Shown one piece after another: positions 1 to 9,243 of a DNA stretch of 64,000 nucleotides. Below the pieces are notes generated by a model, which saw only the letters and a program-made list of their open reading frames with translations, searched no databases and was not told the DNA's origin. Each line of letters opens with the position of its first letter. Position 1 is the stretch's first letter. The DNA lies in NCBI RefSeq assembly GCF_014648995.1, contig NZ_BMSE01000012.1, positions 124,001-188,000 on the forward strand, read 5' to 3'. The position numbers were made by a program, and so were the translations under genes. Origin of the DNA: Streptomyces massasporeus (GTDB lineage Bacteria > Actinomycetota > Actinomycetes > Streptomycetales > Streptomycetaceae).

Positions 1-1
1 C

Positions 2-307
2 CTCGCCCTGGACCTCAGGAACATGCTGCTGGTCAGCGAGTGCGTGGCGCGCGCGGCCCTGGAGCGCACCGAGTCGCGCGGCGGGCACACGCGTGAGGAC
101 CATCCGGGGATGGACCGCACATGGCGCCGGATCAATCTGCTGTGCGCGCTCACCGACCCCACGGGCGGACTGGCGGCGACGGACCCGGTCCGCGGCCAGA
201 TCACCCTCACCCGTGAGACCACCGAACCCGTCCGTGACGACCTGCTCGCCCTGTTCGACAAGGAGGAGCTGGTCAAGTACCTCGCCGAAGAGGAGCTCCA
301 CGAATGA
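2..307 (+). CDS. sdhA: succinate dehydrogenase/fumarate reductase flavoprotein, C-terminal fragment
   Basis: The gene enters from before the window; only the last 101 residues are visible. They carry the basic, Arg/Asp-rich C-terminal region typical of SdhA/FrdA flavoproteins (SRGGHTREDHPGMD). In this family that Arg/His/Asp cluster lies near the end of the FAD-binding subunit, which oxidises succinate or reduces fumarate at the cytoplasmic face of the membrane. The stop overlaps the next start as ATGA at 304-307, so translation is probably coupled to the iron-sulfur subunit. Identification rests on this tail plus the partner gene and is good. Whether the complex works as a succinate dehydrogenase or a fumarate reductase cannot be told from the fragment. 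Confidence 0.85.
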   Translation, partial: LALDLRNMLLVSECVARAALERTESRGGHTREDHPGMDRTWRRINLLCALTDPTGGLAATDPVRGQITLTRETTEPVRDDLLALFDKEELVKYLAEEELHE

Positions 308-1080
308 GCGGCTATACGGCCCACTTCAAGGTGTGGCGCGGGGACGTGGGCGGCGGCGGCCTGGAGGACTTCAAGGTCGAGGTCAACGACGGCGAGGTGG
401 TGCTCGACATCATCCACCGCCTCCAGGCCACCCAGGCGCCCGACCTCGCCGTGCGCTGGAACTGCAAGGCGGGCAAGTGCGGTTCCTGCTCGGCGGAGAT
501 CAACGGCCGCCCGCGGCTGATGTGCATGACGCGCATGTCGGTCTTCGACCGGGAGGAGACCATCACGGTGACGCCGCTGCGGGCGTTCCCGGTCGTCCGC
601 GACCTGGTCACCGACGTCGGCTTCAACTACACCAAGGCCAGGGAGGTCCCGGCCTTCGTGCCGCCGGCCGGGGTCGGTCCCGGCGAGTACCGGATGATGC
701 AGGAGGACGTGGACCGCTCGCAGGAGTTCCGCAAGTGCATCGAGTGCTTCCTGTGCCAGGACACCTGCCATGTGGTCCGCGACCACGAGGAGAACAAGCA
801 GGCGTTCGCCGGGCCCCGTTTCCTGATGCGGGTGGCGGAGCTGGACATGCACCCGCTGGACGCGGCGTCGGAGGCGGGCCTGGACCGCAAGACCACCGCC
901 CAGGACGAACACGGCCTCGGCTACTGCAACATCACCAAGTGCTGCACGGAGGTCTGCCCCGAGGGCATCAAGATCACGGACAACGCGCTGATCCCGCTGA
1001 AGGAGCGGGCCGTCGACCGCAAGTACGACCCGCTGGTGTGGCTGGGCTCGAAGATCAGGAGGCGCTCTTCAGCAGGCTGA
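304..1080 (+). CDS. sdhB: succinate dehydrogenase/fumarate reductase iron-sulfur subunit
   Basis: 258 residues, the usual SdhB/FrdB size. The N-terminal half holds the plant-ferredoxin [2Fe-2S] motif (WNCKAGKCGSCSAEI followed by LMCMT). The C-terminal half has two cysteine clusters for the [3Fe-4S]/[4Fe-4S] centres (CIECFLCQDTC and CNITKCCTEVCPEGI). It passes electrons from the flavoprotein to a quinone site. The start overlaps the flavoprotein stop by ATGA. No membrane-anchor gene follows; the next gene is convergent and overlaps this one by 26 bp, so an anchor would have to lie upstream of the window. Confidence 0.93.
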   Translation: MSGYTAHFKVWRGDVGGGGLEDFKVEVNDGEVVLDIIHRLQATQAPDLAVRWNCKAGKCGSCSAEINGRPRLMCMTRMSVFDREETITVTPLRAFPVVRDLVTDVGFNYTKAREVPAFVPPAGVGPGEYRMMQEDVDRSQEFRKCIECFLCQDTCHVVRDHEENKQAFAGPRFLMRVAELDMHPLDAASEAGLDRKTTAQDEHGLGYCNITKCCTEVCPEGIKITDNALIPLKERAVDRKYDPLVWLGSKIRRRSSAG

Positions 1081-2050
1081 GCGCCTGGTGGAGGTTGTGT
1101 TCCGCGATCTCCCGCATCCGCTCCGGGTGCGGGAAGTCGCCCTCGATCAGGGTCAGCGGGCCCGAGACCAGACCGATGTGCATCGCCAGGCGGTACAGGC
1201 GCAGGCGTGCCTCGTCCAGGCCGGGGGCGCGCAGGGCGTCGTAGTGGGGGCCGAAGCGGAGCCGCAGGAAGACGTGTTCGTGCTCCACGTCGAAGTACAT
1301 CAGGCCCTCGATGTCGATGAGCGCTGGATGCCCGTCGGGCGTGAGCAGGACGTGGTCCGCCCCGAGCTCGCCGTGGACGAGGGTGTGGTGGTCGCGGGGC
1401 CGGACCTCCGCGGCCAGGGCCTGGATCTCCTCCTCCAGCTCCCGGCGAGCGGCGGCGGCGCGGGGGTCGCGTGCGGCGGCTTCGGCCACGGCGCGCAGGG
1501 CCCCTTCGGTGACGCGCCGCTCGCAGGAAACGCCGTACGAGGAACCGCCCTTGTCGACGACGGCGACCTTCCCGAACCGGGGACCGGTGTGGCTGTGCAG
1601 GGTGGCGAGCAGCCCGGCCATCCGCTCCATGGCCCGCGGGGCCTGCTCCGGGTCGCGGGTCAGGGCGTCCTCCAGGCTGCCTCCGGTGAGGTCCTCGACG
1701 ACGGCCGCGTCCGCGGGCAGGTGCGTGTGCGTGGAGTCGGCGTACCGGAGGCGGGGGGTGCGGACACCGGCGGCGGTGAGCCGGTCGTGGGCCGCCGTGA
1801 ACAGGCCGAGGCCCGTGCCGTGCGAGAAGACGTCCCGGGGGTCGGGGTCCGGCTGATCCCAGTAGTCCTCGTCGGCGGACCAGATGTAGGCGACGGCGGT
1901 GGAGTCGTCGTCGAGGGTGAGGCGGTAGACGCCCTTCTTGGTGCCGCCGCGCAGGCGTTCCACGCCGGTGAGGGCGCGGGAGCGGCCCAGGGCGGCGCGG
2001 GCGAGGGGGGCGAGGTCGGCGGTGGTGAGGGTACGCCGGGTCGTGGTCAC
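1055..2050 (-). CDS. aminoglycoside-phosphotransferase-fold kinase (APH family)
   Basis: 331 residues from a GTG start at 2050 that overlaps the upstream gene's stop (GTGA). The C-terminal half shows the APH/choline-kinase-like catalytic segment in the form HGELGADHVLL, followed by ALIDIEG. In the classical family the catalytic residue is Asp in HGDL and is followed by Asn; here these are Glu and His, a variant I have seen in other actinobacterial members. The substrate is unknown and nothing implies antibiotic resistance. It is translationally coupled to the anchored TIM-barrel gene, and its last 26 bp overlap the sdhB 3' end on the opposite strand. Confidence 0.8.
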   Translation of the reverse strand: MTTTRRTLTTADLAPLARAALGRSRALTGVERLRGGTKKGVYRLTLDDDSTAVAYIWSADEDYWDQPDPDPRDVFSHGTGLGLFTAAHDRLTAAGVRTPRLRYADSTHTHLPADAAVVEDLTGGSLEDALTRDPEQAPRAMERMAGLLATLHSHTGPRFGKVAVVDKGGSSYGVSCERRVTEGALRAVAEAAARDPRAAAARRELEEEIQALAAEVRPRDHHTLVHGELGADHVLLTPDGHPALIDIEGLMYFDVEHEHVFLRLRFGPHYDALRAPGLDEARLRLYRLAMHIGLVSGPLTLIEGDFPHPERMREIAEHNLHQALSLLKSAS

Positions 2051-3114
2051 CGCACCCAGTCTTCCTTGTAGGAACGCCAGTCCGCCTCGGTGGCGGCGAA
2101 ATCGATGTAGAGCGCGACGCCGAAGCGGGCCCGGTCCGCGTCCGTGCGGGACAGGCCCAGGCGGACGCCCCGGACCGCCGCGGGGACGGTCTCGGCGTGG
2201 TTCCAGTGCCCGAAGCGGTTCTCGTGGAAGAAGGGCAGGCCCATCAGCAGGTCGGTGGACGGCGGGGTGACCTCCAGCGCGAGGGAGGTCTGCTGGGCGA
2301 CGTAGCCGCCGTAGGTGCTCTGCAGGGGCTGCATCGTGTCGTACGACATCACGGCGATCTGGTCGACGCGGCGGGCGACCTGGCCGAAGAACTCCTGTGA
2401 CCACCACTTGGGGTGGCCGGTGACACTTCCCCACAGGGTGTGGAAGGCCGGGAGCGGGTCGATCTGGTGGGCTGCGACGGAGAGTTGGGCGTCCCGGGAG
2501 CGGGTCTCGCGGCGCAGGGCGCCGAGGAGGGTCAGGAAGTTCCGGTCACCGGAGTGCATCGGCTCGAGGTCGAGGTGGATGCCCTCGTAGCCGAGGTCCA
2601 GGATCCCGTCGGCGGAGCGCAGGACGGCGGCGCGGGTCTTCGGGTCGTCCAGGCGCATGCCCTCGTCGCTCTCGGTCGCCAGGACGTCGCCCAGGAACGC
2701 CTGGACGCGGACGCCGGGGAGTTGGTCGTGCACGGCGTCGATGAACCATCGGGCTCTCGGATGGACAGCCGCGGGGAGCGTGCCGTCGTGCTCCAGCGGG
2801 CCCGAGTGGACGTACAGGTCGCGGATGCCGGTGTCGCGCAGGCGCCGGGCCAGGGCGGTGACGTCGGCGTCCTTCTTGCGCCCGTCGACCCAGGCGTGGC
2901 CGAGCCAGAGGGCGTCGCGGTTCCTGGTGTACGTGCCGTCCGCCGGGTCGCCGGTGTAGTTGATGCGGAGGGCTGTCAGCACCGTGAGGAGGGGGAGCAG
3001 GAGGAGCAGGGGGAGGGCGATGGCCGTGCGTCTGACCCAGCGTCGGCGTCCCCTCCTCTCGGGGGTCGTGCCCTCCGCGTTCGCCGTGCCCTCCGCGTTC
3101 TCCGTGTCCTCCAT
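2047..3114 (-). CDS. membrane-anchored TIM-barrel protein, GH18-like
   Basis: 355 residues. A short charged N-terminus containing two ENAEGT/ANAEGT repeats and basic residues (RRGRRRWVRR) precedes one hydrophobic segment (about residues 32-48), which suggests an N-terminal signal anchor with the rest outside the cell. The body has a barrel-like pattern. IHLDLEPMHSGD resembles the DxxDxE catalytic strand of glycoside hydrolase family 18, and IAVMSYDTM and GLPFF resemble later barrel strands. Activity is not proven; it could be a non-catalytic barrel. The DNA near the start holds a tandem repeat (gtgccctccgcgttc) that encodes the N-terminal repeat. Confidence 0.6.
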   Translation of the reverse strand: MEDTENAEGTANAEGTTPERRGRRRWVRRTAIALPLLLLLPLLTVLTALRINYTGDPADGTYTRNRDALWLGHAWVDGRKKDADVTALARRLRDTGIRDLYVHSGPLEHDGTLPAAVHPRARWFIDAVHDQLPGVRVQAFLGDVLATESDEGMRLDDPKTRAAVLRSADGILDLGYEGIHLDLEPMHSGDRNFLTLLGALRRETRSRDAQLSVAAHQIDPLPAFHTLWGSVTGHPKWWSQEFFGQVARRVDQIAVMSYDTMQPLQSTYGGYVAQQTSLALEVTPPSTDLLMGLPFFHENRFGHWNHAETVPAAVRGVRLGLSRTDADRARFGVALYIDFAATEADWRSYKEDWVR

Positions 3115-3182
3115 GCCGACTCCCCCCGGTGGTGCGATCGGTGTTGCCGGGGATGACGATCAGCACGCACGTTCGGTTGCGA

Positions 3183-3758
3183 TCACCCTGGGTCTTCGGT
3201 GAGGTGCCGTACGTGCAGGTGGCCGTCCCGGGGGTAGGCGGGCGGCAGCGGCGGCAGAACGGCGGTGAGTTCGTAGCGGCTCTTCTCCGCCACGCGGCAG
3301 GAGGCCGTGTTGTCCGTCTGGTGGATGAGTTCGAGGCGCGTCAGGCCGTCGCGGGCGAAGGTCGTGGCAGTCCAGTCGGTCAGTGCCCGGAGGGCGCGCG
3401 GCGCGATCGCCCGGCCCCGGGCGCGCTGAGCCGTCCAATAGCCGACCTCGGCGGACGCGGCACCGGGAACGACGTTCTTGAGGACCACGTGGCCGGCCAC
3501 CAGCCCGCCCGTGCCGGAGGGATGGGCTTCCTCGACGGCGAACGCGAAGTGGCCCCGCTCCCATCCCTGTCGCTGCTCCCGCAGCCACCGCACCGCGCTC
3601 GACTCGTCGTCGACGGCGAAGGACGTCCAACGGCGCAGGGCCCGGTCCCGGCCCAACGCCACCAGCCCCGGCGCGTCCGAGGCGGTCCAGGGGCGCAGGA
3701 CCAGAGCCGGGGCCGTCGGTGTCGCGTCCACCTGGAGCCGCGTCGTGATGTCGGGCAT
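3183..3758 (-). CDS. GNAT-family N-acetyltransferase
   Basis: 191 residues starting at ATG 3758. The order of elements is that of RimJ/RimL-like GNAT enzymes: LVLRPWTASDAPGL at the N-terminus, a central VGYWTAQRARGRAIAPRALR segment matching the acetyl-CoA-binding R/QxxGxG/A motif, and LELIHQTDNTASCRVAEK near the end. It probably acetylates a protein N-terminus or a small amine; the substrate cannot be named. It stands alone, leftward, 68 bp downstream of the GH18-like gene. Confidence 0.88.
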   Translation of the reverse strand: MPDITTRLQVDATPTAPALVLRPWTASDAPGLVALGRDRALRRWTSFAVDDESSAVRWLREQRQGWERGHFAFAVEEAHPSGTGGLVAGHVVLKNVVPGAASAEVGYWTAQRARGRAIAPRALRALTDWTATTFARDGLTRLELIHQTDNTASCRVAEKSRYELTAVLPPLPPAYPRDGHLHVRHLTEDPG

Positions 3759-3787
3759 GGGGCGATCGTACGGACGGTCGGCCCCTG

Positions 3788-6424
3788 TCAGAACAGGCTC
3801 AGCAACGCCTCCGCCGGGTCCGTCAGGCTCGTGTCGCCTCCGGGCAGGGGCAGTTCGAACCACACCGTCTTGCCCCGAGGGGTGCGGCGGGAGCCCCACG
3901 CGGCGCTGAGGAGGCCGACGAGCTGGAGGCCGCGGCCGCCCTCGTCGGTGTCGCGGGCCCGGCGGCGACGGGGCTGGACCAGGCCGGAGTCCCAGACCTC
4001 GCAGACCAGGGTGCGGTCGAGCAGGAGGCGCAGCCGGATCTCGCCCTCGCCGTAGCGCAGGGCGTTGGTGACCAGTTCGCTGACCAGGAGCTCCGTGGTG
4101 TCGACCAGGGGTTCCATGTCCCAGGCGAGCAACTGGGCGCGGGCGTACTCGCGGGCCCGGCCCACGCTGCGCGGCTCGCGCGGCAGGGTCCAGTCGCCGA
4201 CGGACTCCGTGGGCAGCCCCTGTACACGTGCCATCAGCAGCGCGATGTCGTCCTCGCCGTGATGGGTGTCGAGGGTGTTGAGGACGTGGTCGCAGACGTC
4301 CTCCAGCGGCTGGGTGGGGTCGGAGAGCGCGCTGACGAAGGCCTGGAGACCTTCGTCCAGGGGGTGGTCGCGGCTTTCGACCAGGCCGTCCGTGTAGAGC
4401 GCGAGCAGGGCGCCTTCGGGGAGTTCGACCTCGACCTCCTCGAAGGGCTCCCCGCCGACGCCGAGCGGCATGCCCGGCGGCACGTCGAGCATCAGCGCCG
4501 GCTCGCCCGGCTCGACCAGGACGGGCGGCAGGTGGCCCGCGTTGGCGAAGGTGCAGCGCCGGGTGACGGAGTCGTAGACGGCGTAGACGCAGGTGGCGAG
4601 GTACACCTCCGAGAGGTCCGCCTCGCGGGGGCGTCGGGCCGCCCGGGTCGCCTGCGTGACACCTCCGGGGGCGCCGAGGCCGCGGGCGATCTCGTCCAGC
4701 TGGGAGAGCACCTCGGCCGGTTCCAGGTCGAGCTGGGCCAGGGTGCGCACCGCCGTGCGGAGTTCGCCCATGGCGACGGCGGCGCGCAGCCCGCGGCCCA
4801 TGACATCGCCGACGACCAGCGCGGTGCGGTGCCCGGGCAGTTCGATGACGTCGAACCAGTCGCCGCCGACCTCGCTGGGCCGGCCGGTGTTGACGTTGCC
4901 GGGCAGATAGCGGCAGGCGATGTCGAGGCCGGAGGCCTCCGGGTCGCCGGGCGGGAGCAGGGACCGTTGCAGTATCAACGCGCGTTCGTGCTCCCGGCGG
5001 TAGAGGCGCGCGTTGTCGATGCAGACCGCGGCCCGCGCGGCCAGTTCCACGGCGAGGTCGCGGTCCCGGTCGCCGAACGGCTCGCTGCCCTTCGTACGGG
5101 CGAACTGCACGAGCCCGACGACCGTGTCGTGGGCGACCATCGGCACCGCGAGCGTGGACTGCACGAGCCCGCCGTCCTCGCCCGGGACGGTCTGCGGTCG
5201 GGCCGTGCGCAGCGCGTCCGCGCAGGGCGAGTTGAACGGATAGTGGTGGACGGCGCCGACCGCGACGGGCACGCCGGTGCCGGTGAAGGGCGCGTCGGAG
5301 ACGGCGCTGGCGAAGGCCACGCGTCGCAGCTCGGCGCTGCCGTCGGCGAGCCCGGGCGGGGTCTCGTCGCCGGCCAGCAGGCCCTGGTAGAGGTCGACCG
5401 TGGCCAGGTCGCAGAAACCGGGGACGACGACGTCGAGGAGCTGGCGGGCCGTTGTCTCCAGGTCGAGGGAGTTGCCGATGCGGGCGCCCGCCTCGTTCAG
5501 CAGGGCGAGGTTGCGCCGGGCGGCGGCGGCCTCGCGGGCGGCGGCTCGGCGGGCGGTGATGTCGATCCCGAGCCAGGCGATCCCGATGGGACGGCCCGAA
5601 CCGCTGTGCACGCGGTAGAGGTTGACGGACCAGTGGCGGCGCTCGTCGGAGCCCGGCACGAAGCCCGTGACGTGCATGTCGGTGATGGAGCTGCCGGTTT
5701 CCAGCACCCGGCGCAGCGTGGCGGCGACCCGCTCGGCCTCGCCGCGCTGGAGGTAGTCGTGGACGCCCTTGCCGTGGTGGTCGTCGGGCGCGCCGCCGAA
5801 GATGGACGCGAACCGCTGGTTGACGCGGCGGACCCGCAGGTCGGGGTCGATCAGCAGGAATCCGAACGGGGATTGACTGAAAATGGCCTGCGAGGCGGCG
5901 AGGTCGGTCTCGATGCTGCGCAGGGTGCGCACGTCGACGACGATGCAGACGGCGGCCTTCTCGCCTTCCTCGGTGCGCGTCGGCATGACGTACACCTCGG
6001 CGAGCCCCTCGTGGCCGCACTCCCCCTCGACACCCCTCGGCATCCGGAAGGGCACCACGCCGGTCCACTCGCGGCCGTCGAGGATCTCGGCCATCTTGCG
6101 CATGCCGCGCTCGCGGTGGCGCGGGTCGATGAACGCCTCGATGGGGTCCATGCCGACGGCGCGGTCGGCGGGGATGCCGAAGAGATGCTCGGCACGCAGG
6201 CTCCACTGCTCGACCAGCCCGTCGGGGCCGATGGAGAAGGACGCGACCTTGATGTAGTCGTAGATGGATCCGGGGGGACTGCTCTGCCACAGGGCGTCCC
6301 CGGTCCGCACCCCGTCGGCCGCGAGCGCACCTCCCACCGCGGAGGCCAGGCCGTCGGCAGCCCTCGCCCTCGCGCCCTCCGACGGGTCCTCGGACTCCGT
6401 GGCCTTCGCTGGTATCTCGCTCAC
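3788..6424 (-). CDS. PAS-PAS-GAF-SpoIIE phosphatase-HATPase multidomain regulator
   Basis: 878 residues from GTG 6424, chosen because GGAGGGG lies 9 bases upstream. Domain order: PAS (about 55-165), second PAS (about 175-290), GAF (about 300-470), SpoIIE/PP2C-type phosphatase with VVGDVMGRG and a DDIALL C-terminal motif (about 500-710), and an RsbW-like HATPase (about 730-870; LLVSELVTNALRYGEG and DEGGRGLQLV). The phosphatase and the anti-sigma-type kinase sit in one chain, a common Streptomyces design for partner-switching control of an alternative sigma factor. The signal sensed is unknown. The 250-bp upstream region contains an 8-bp inverted repeat (CACGGTCC at 6531-6538 and GGACCGTG at 6555-6562). 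Confidence 0.92.
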   Translation of the reverse strand: MSEIPAKATESEDPSEGARARAADGLASAVGGALAADGVRTGDALWQSSPPGSIYDYIKVASFSIGPDGLVEQWSLRAEHLFGIPADRAVGMDPIEAFIDPRHRERGMRKMAEILDGREWTGVVPFRMPRGVEGECGHEGLAEVYVMPTRTEEGEKAAVCIVVDVRTLRSIETDLAASQAIFSQSPFGFLLIDPDLRVRRVNQRFASIFGGAPDDHHGKGVHDYLQRGEAERVAATLRRVLETGSSITDMHVTGFVPGSDERRHWSVNLYRVHSGSGRPIGIAWLGIDITARRAAAREAAAARRNLALLNEAGARIGNSLDLETTARQLLDVVVPGFCDLATVDLYQGLLAGDETPPGLADGSAELRRVAFASAVSDAPFTGTGVPVAVGAVHHYPFNSPCADALRTARPQTVPGEDGGLVQSTLAVPMVAHDTVVGLVQFARTKGSEPFGDRDRDLAVELAARAAVCIDNARLYRREHERALILQRSLLPPGDPEASGLDIACRYLPGNVNTGRPSEVGGDWFDVIELPGHRTALVVGDVMGRGLRAAVAMGELRTAVRTLAQLDLEPAEVLSQLDEIARGLGAPGGVTQATRAARRPREADLSEVYLATCVYAVYDSVTRRCTFANAGHLPPVLVEPGEPALMLDVPPGMPLGVGGEPFEEVEVELPEGALLALYTDGLVESRDHPLDEGLQAFVSALSDPTQPLEDVCDHVLNTLDTHHGEDDIALLMARVQGLPTESVGDWTLPREPRSVGRAREYARAQLLAWDMEPLVDTTELLVSELVTNALRYGEGEIRLRLLLDRTLVCEVWDSGLVQPRRRRARDTDEGGRGLQLVGLLSAAWGSRRTPRGKTVWFELPLPGGDTSLTDPAEALLSLF

Positions 6425-6676
6425 GCGAACCGTCCCCTCCAGCTCACCGCGTCCGGCACCGGTCACCGGGGGCGGCTGCCCGCAGTATCCAGCACTACGG
6501 TGCCGCACAACACGGTGTTCACGATCACAGCACGGTCCCGATGGTTTTCGGTCCGGACCGTGACAACACTTCCAGTCTTCTAACCAGGGGACACGTCGTC
6601 GAATCCCGTCGGCCGACAACCGCCACTGGCCTGAACCATTCGCTCTACAGCGGCAGGACGTACGTACACCGGATTT

Positions 6677-7120
6677 TCACTCCGGCACCGCGAGTTCGAA
6701 CCACACGGTCTTGCCCGCGGCACCGGGCCGGGTACCCCAGCGGCGGGAGGAGGAGGCCACCAGATGGAGTCCGCGGCCGCTCTCGTCCTCCAGGCGGGCG
6801 GGGCGCTCGCGGGGCGGGTCCGGCAGCGGGTCGGAGACCTCGACCAGGAGGACGCCGCCCAGGCCCGACGGGCGTACCAGGCGGACCCCGATGGGGCCTG
6901 TGGCATGCCGCAGGGCGTTGGTGACCAGCTCACTCACCAGCAGGGCGGCGAGGTCGGCGAGGCTGTCGAGGCCCCAGCGACGGAGTTGGCCACGCACGGC
7001 CTGGCGGGCGGTGCGCACGGCACCCGGGTCGGCGGGAAAGCTCCAATCGGCGCAGTCACCTTCGGTGTCGATCACGCCGATCACTTCCCAGGCAGAAGCC
7101 CCGCCCATGTCCGGTTTCAT
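6677..7120 (-). CDS. RsbW-like ATP-binding protein (HATPase_c_2)
   Basis: About 147 residues. It is a single GHKL ATPase domain: LLVSELVTNALRHATGP is the N-box with the Mg-binding Asn, VEVSDPLPDPP the G1-like box, and ESGRGLHLV the G2-like box. Such small proteins act as anti-sigma factors or switch kinases in Streptomyces. I used ATG 7120, but ATG 7108 and GTG 7135 are also in frame and none has a convincing Shine-Dalgarno sequence. It lies upstream of the PAS/SpoIIE gene in the same direction with a 250-bp gap, so it is probably a separate unit. Confidence 0.8.
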   Translation of the reverse strand: MKPDMGGASAWEVIGVIDTEGDCADWSFPADPGAVRTARQAVRGQLRRWGLDSLADLAALLVSELVTNALRHATGPIGVRLVRPSGLGGVLLVEVSDPLPDPPRERPARLEDESGRGLHLVASSSRRWGTRPGAAGKTVWFELAVPE

Positions 7121-7245
7121 GGGGTTAATGGGCACATACCCGATATCTGGGGTGGAGTACCGCGCGGGGCGGCGCACTGTGGCACGAAAGGCGTAGGGAG
7201 CGCCCCTACGGCAGTGCGATGAGGGCCGCACGCCCCCGGCCGGCT

Positions 7246-7701
<456 letters not shown>

Positions 7702-7748
7702 GCGGGGAGCCTACGGGAGCCCCGCCGGCTAGCCGGGATCCCCCGGGG

Positions 7749-7820
7749 CCCTTCACGATGGTCGGTCGTACGCCCCTCACGACGGTCGGTCGTGCGCCTT
7801 TCACGACGGTCAGTCGTGCG
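7749..7820. repeat. three tandem 24-bp repeats with dyad symmetry
   Basis: Units at 7749-7772, 7773-7796 and 7797-7820 share the pattern c-c-c/t-ctTCACGACGGTCGGTCGTGCG with two or three differences. Each contains a CACGAC-ggtcg-GTCGTG inverted repeat (one arm altered in unit 1). The third unit includes the last codons and stop of the small SPOR-like gene. It could act as a transcription terminator or a protein-binding array between this gene and the Nudix gene. Confidence 0.85.
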
Positions 7821-8004
7821 TCACGGCCGACCCGTTCTGGCCGAGCCGCTCGACCCAGTACAGCTGTTTGTGGCCGCGACCGTCGAGGCTGTCCGCGATC
7901 TTCTGGGCCTCGGCCCGGGTCGCGTACCGGCCCACGCGGTAGCGGTTGCCGTTGCCGTCCTCTCGTATCACGAGCCAGGGAAGAGTGACCGTGCTGTCGT
8001 TCAT
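7810..8004 (-). CDS. small SPOR-like protein
   Basis: 64 residues. The sequence WLVIREDGNGNRYRVGRYATRAEAQKIADSL resembles a single SPOR-type repeat unit, which in larger proteins binds denuded glycan strands. There is no signal peptide or membrane segment, so a cytoplasmic location is implied and glycan binding is doubtful. Small proteins like this are common and uncharacterised in Streptomyces. The last few codons lie inside the third 24-bp repeat. Confidence 0.75.
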   Translation of the reverse strand: MNDSTVTLPWLVIREDGNGNRYRVGRYATRAEAQKIADSLDGRGHKQLYWVERLGQNGSAVTHD

Positions 8005-8344
8005 CGCGCCCCTCCACTTCCCACCCGCGGCCTGTGCCGTGCCCCACCCGCTAAGGAAACCGCAATGCGCATATGCCCGAGCCTACGCCTAACCTTTACG
8101 CAGCGAACACGGCTTTTCACAAAGAGGTACGCAACCAGCCAGAACACAGGGGGCGCACGCCGACGAACGCGCCGTCGGCGCACCTCGGCGCAACCGGTCC
8201 GGGGCATACCGCAGAGGCGAGCGCCGACCTGCGCAAACGACGGCGGGTCGCGGGGCACGCGCCGCCCCGCCCATGACCATCCGCACGGCGACCGTGTGAG
8301 CGGGGCGCGCGGGGTGCGCGCCGCGGGGCGGATGTGAGCGTTCG
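8005..8344. other. 340-bp intergenic region, no gene seen
   Basis: Lies upstream of the SPOR-like gene and downstream of the GntR gene. It contains a GCATATGC palindrome at 8069-8076 and GC-rich hairpin-forming sequence near 8300-8335 that could end the GntR transcript. No RNA gene or coding stretch with convincing third-position GC bias was recognised. Confidence 0.6.
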
Positions 8345-9097
8345 CTACTTGACCGGAAGGTGGTAGGCGACCCGGTACCGATCGGCCGGAACCACCACGT
8401 CGGCCGTCTCGACGGGGCGGCCGGAGGCGTAGAACGTGCGCTGGATGGCCAGGACGACATGGCCCGGTACGCCGCCCAGGACGAGCAGCTCCTCGGCGAG
8501 GCCGGGGCGGGCGCCGACCTCCTCCGTGACGTTGTCCACGATCACGTCGATGGCGCGCATGCGCTCGACGACGCCCATGCCGCCGACCGGGCCCTCCTCC
8601 GGCAGCATCACGGGCGTACGCCCCGTGACGGTGAGGGGCTCCCAGGACGTGGAGAGCATCATCGCCTCGCCGCCCTCGCGGTAGAGGTACCGCGTGCACA
8701 TGACCCGCTCGCCCGGCTCGATGCCCAGCCGCTCGGCGACCGCGACGCTCGCCTCGGACTGCTCGCTGCTGGACTCCCAGGTGCCGCGGCCCTCGCCGTC
8801 GGCCTGCTCCTGGCGGAACGGGGTGGCGCCTCCGGTCGGGCGGTAGCCGGAGCGGGAGATGCGCCGGGGCACGGGCCGCTCGCGCACATACGTCCCCGAG
8901 CCGGAGCGGCCCTCGACCAGGCCTTCCGCCATGAGCACCTTGCGGGCCTCCAGCGCGACCGTGTCCGAGACCCCGTACTCCTGGCGGATTCTGGCCTGGG
9001 AGGGGAGGCGGGTGTGCGGTGGCAGCTGACCGTCGACGATCTTCTTGCGGAGATCACCCGCGACGCGCAGGTACGCCGGCTGCTCACCGAATGTCAC
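8345..9097 (-). CDS. GntR-family regulator with UTRA domain (HutC/KorSA type)
   Basis: 250 residues from GTG 9097 with GGGAG six bases upstream. The N-terminal winged helix (residues about 8-75) includes LPPHTRLPSQARIRQEYGVS and VEGRSGSGTYV, the GntR signature. Residues about 110-245 form a UTRA ligand-binding domain (ERVMCTRYLYREG, SWEPLTVTGRTPV, AIQRTFYASGRPVETADVVVPADRY). Such proteins are repressors released by a small ligand. The target and ligand are unknown. The 5' region contains GTTGTACAgacagcAAC at 9114-9130, a possible autoregulatory site. Confidence 0.92.
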   Translation of the reverse strand: MTFGEQPAYLRVAGDLRKKIVDGQLPPHTRLPSQARIRQEYGVSDTVALEARKVLMAEGLVEGRSGSGTYVRERPVPRRISRSGYRPTGGATPFRQEQADGEGRGTWESSSEQSEASVAVAERLGIEPGERVMCTRYLYREGGEAMMLSTSWEPLTVTGRTPVMLPEEGPVGGMGVVERMRAIDVIVDNVTEEVGARPGLAEELLVLGGVPGHVVLAIQRTFYASGRPVETADVVVPADRYRVAYHLPVK

Positions 9098-9243
9098 TGG
9101 CCGCTCCCATCAGGTTGTACAGACAGCAACAGCGTGGCAACCGTAGATTGTGCGGTGCAAGCAAAGGCCAGAGAATCACTCGATGTGATGACAGAAGGGC
9201 CCTGAGGGCTTACGCAGGCACTTTCTCCCCGCTATGGCCGCCG

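Noticed and set aside
1114..1136. GCATCCG...GAAG resembling the island promoter
   Set aside because: The spacer is 12 bp instead of 17 and it lies inside the kinase gene away from any start.
1055..2434. Longer version of the phosphotransferase starting inside the GH18-like gene
   Set aside because: The extra N-terminus is out-of-frame shadow of the neighbour; the GTGA overlap at 2047-2050 marks the real start.
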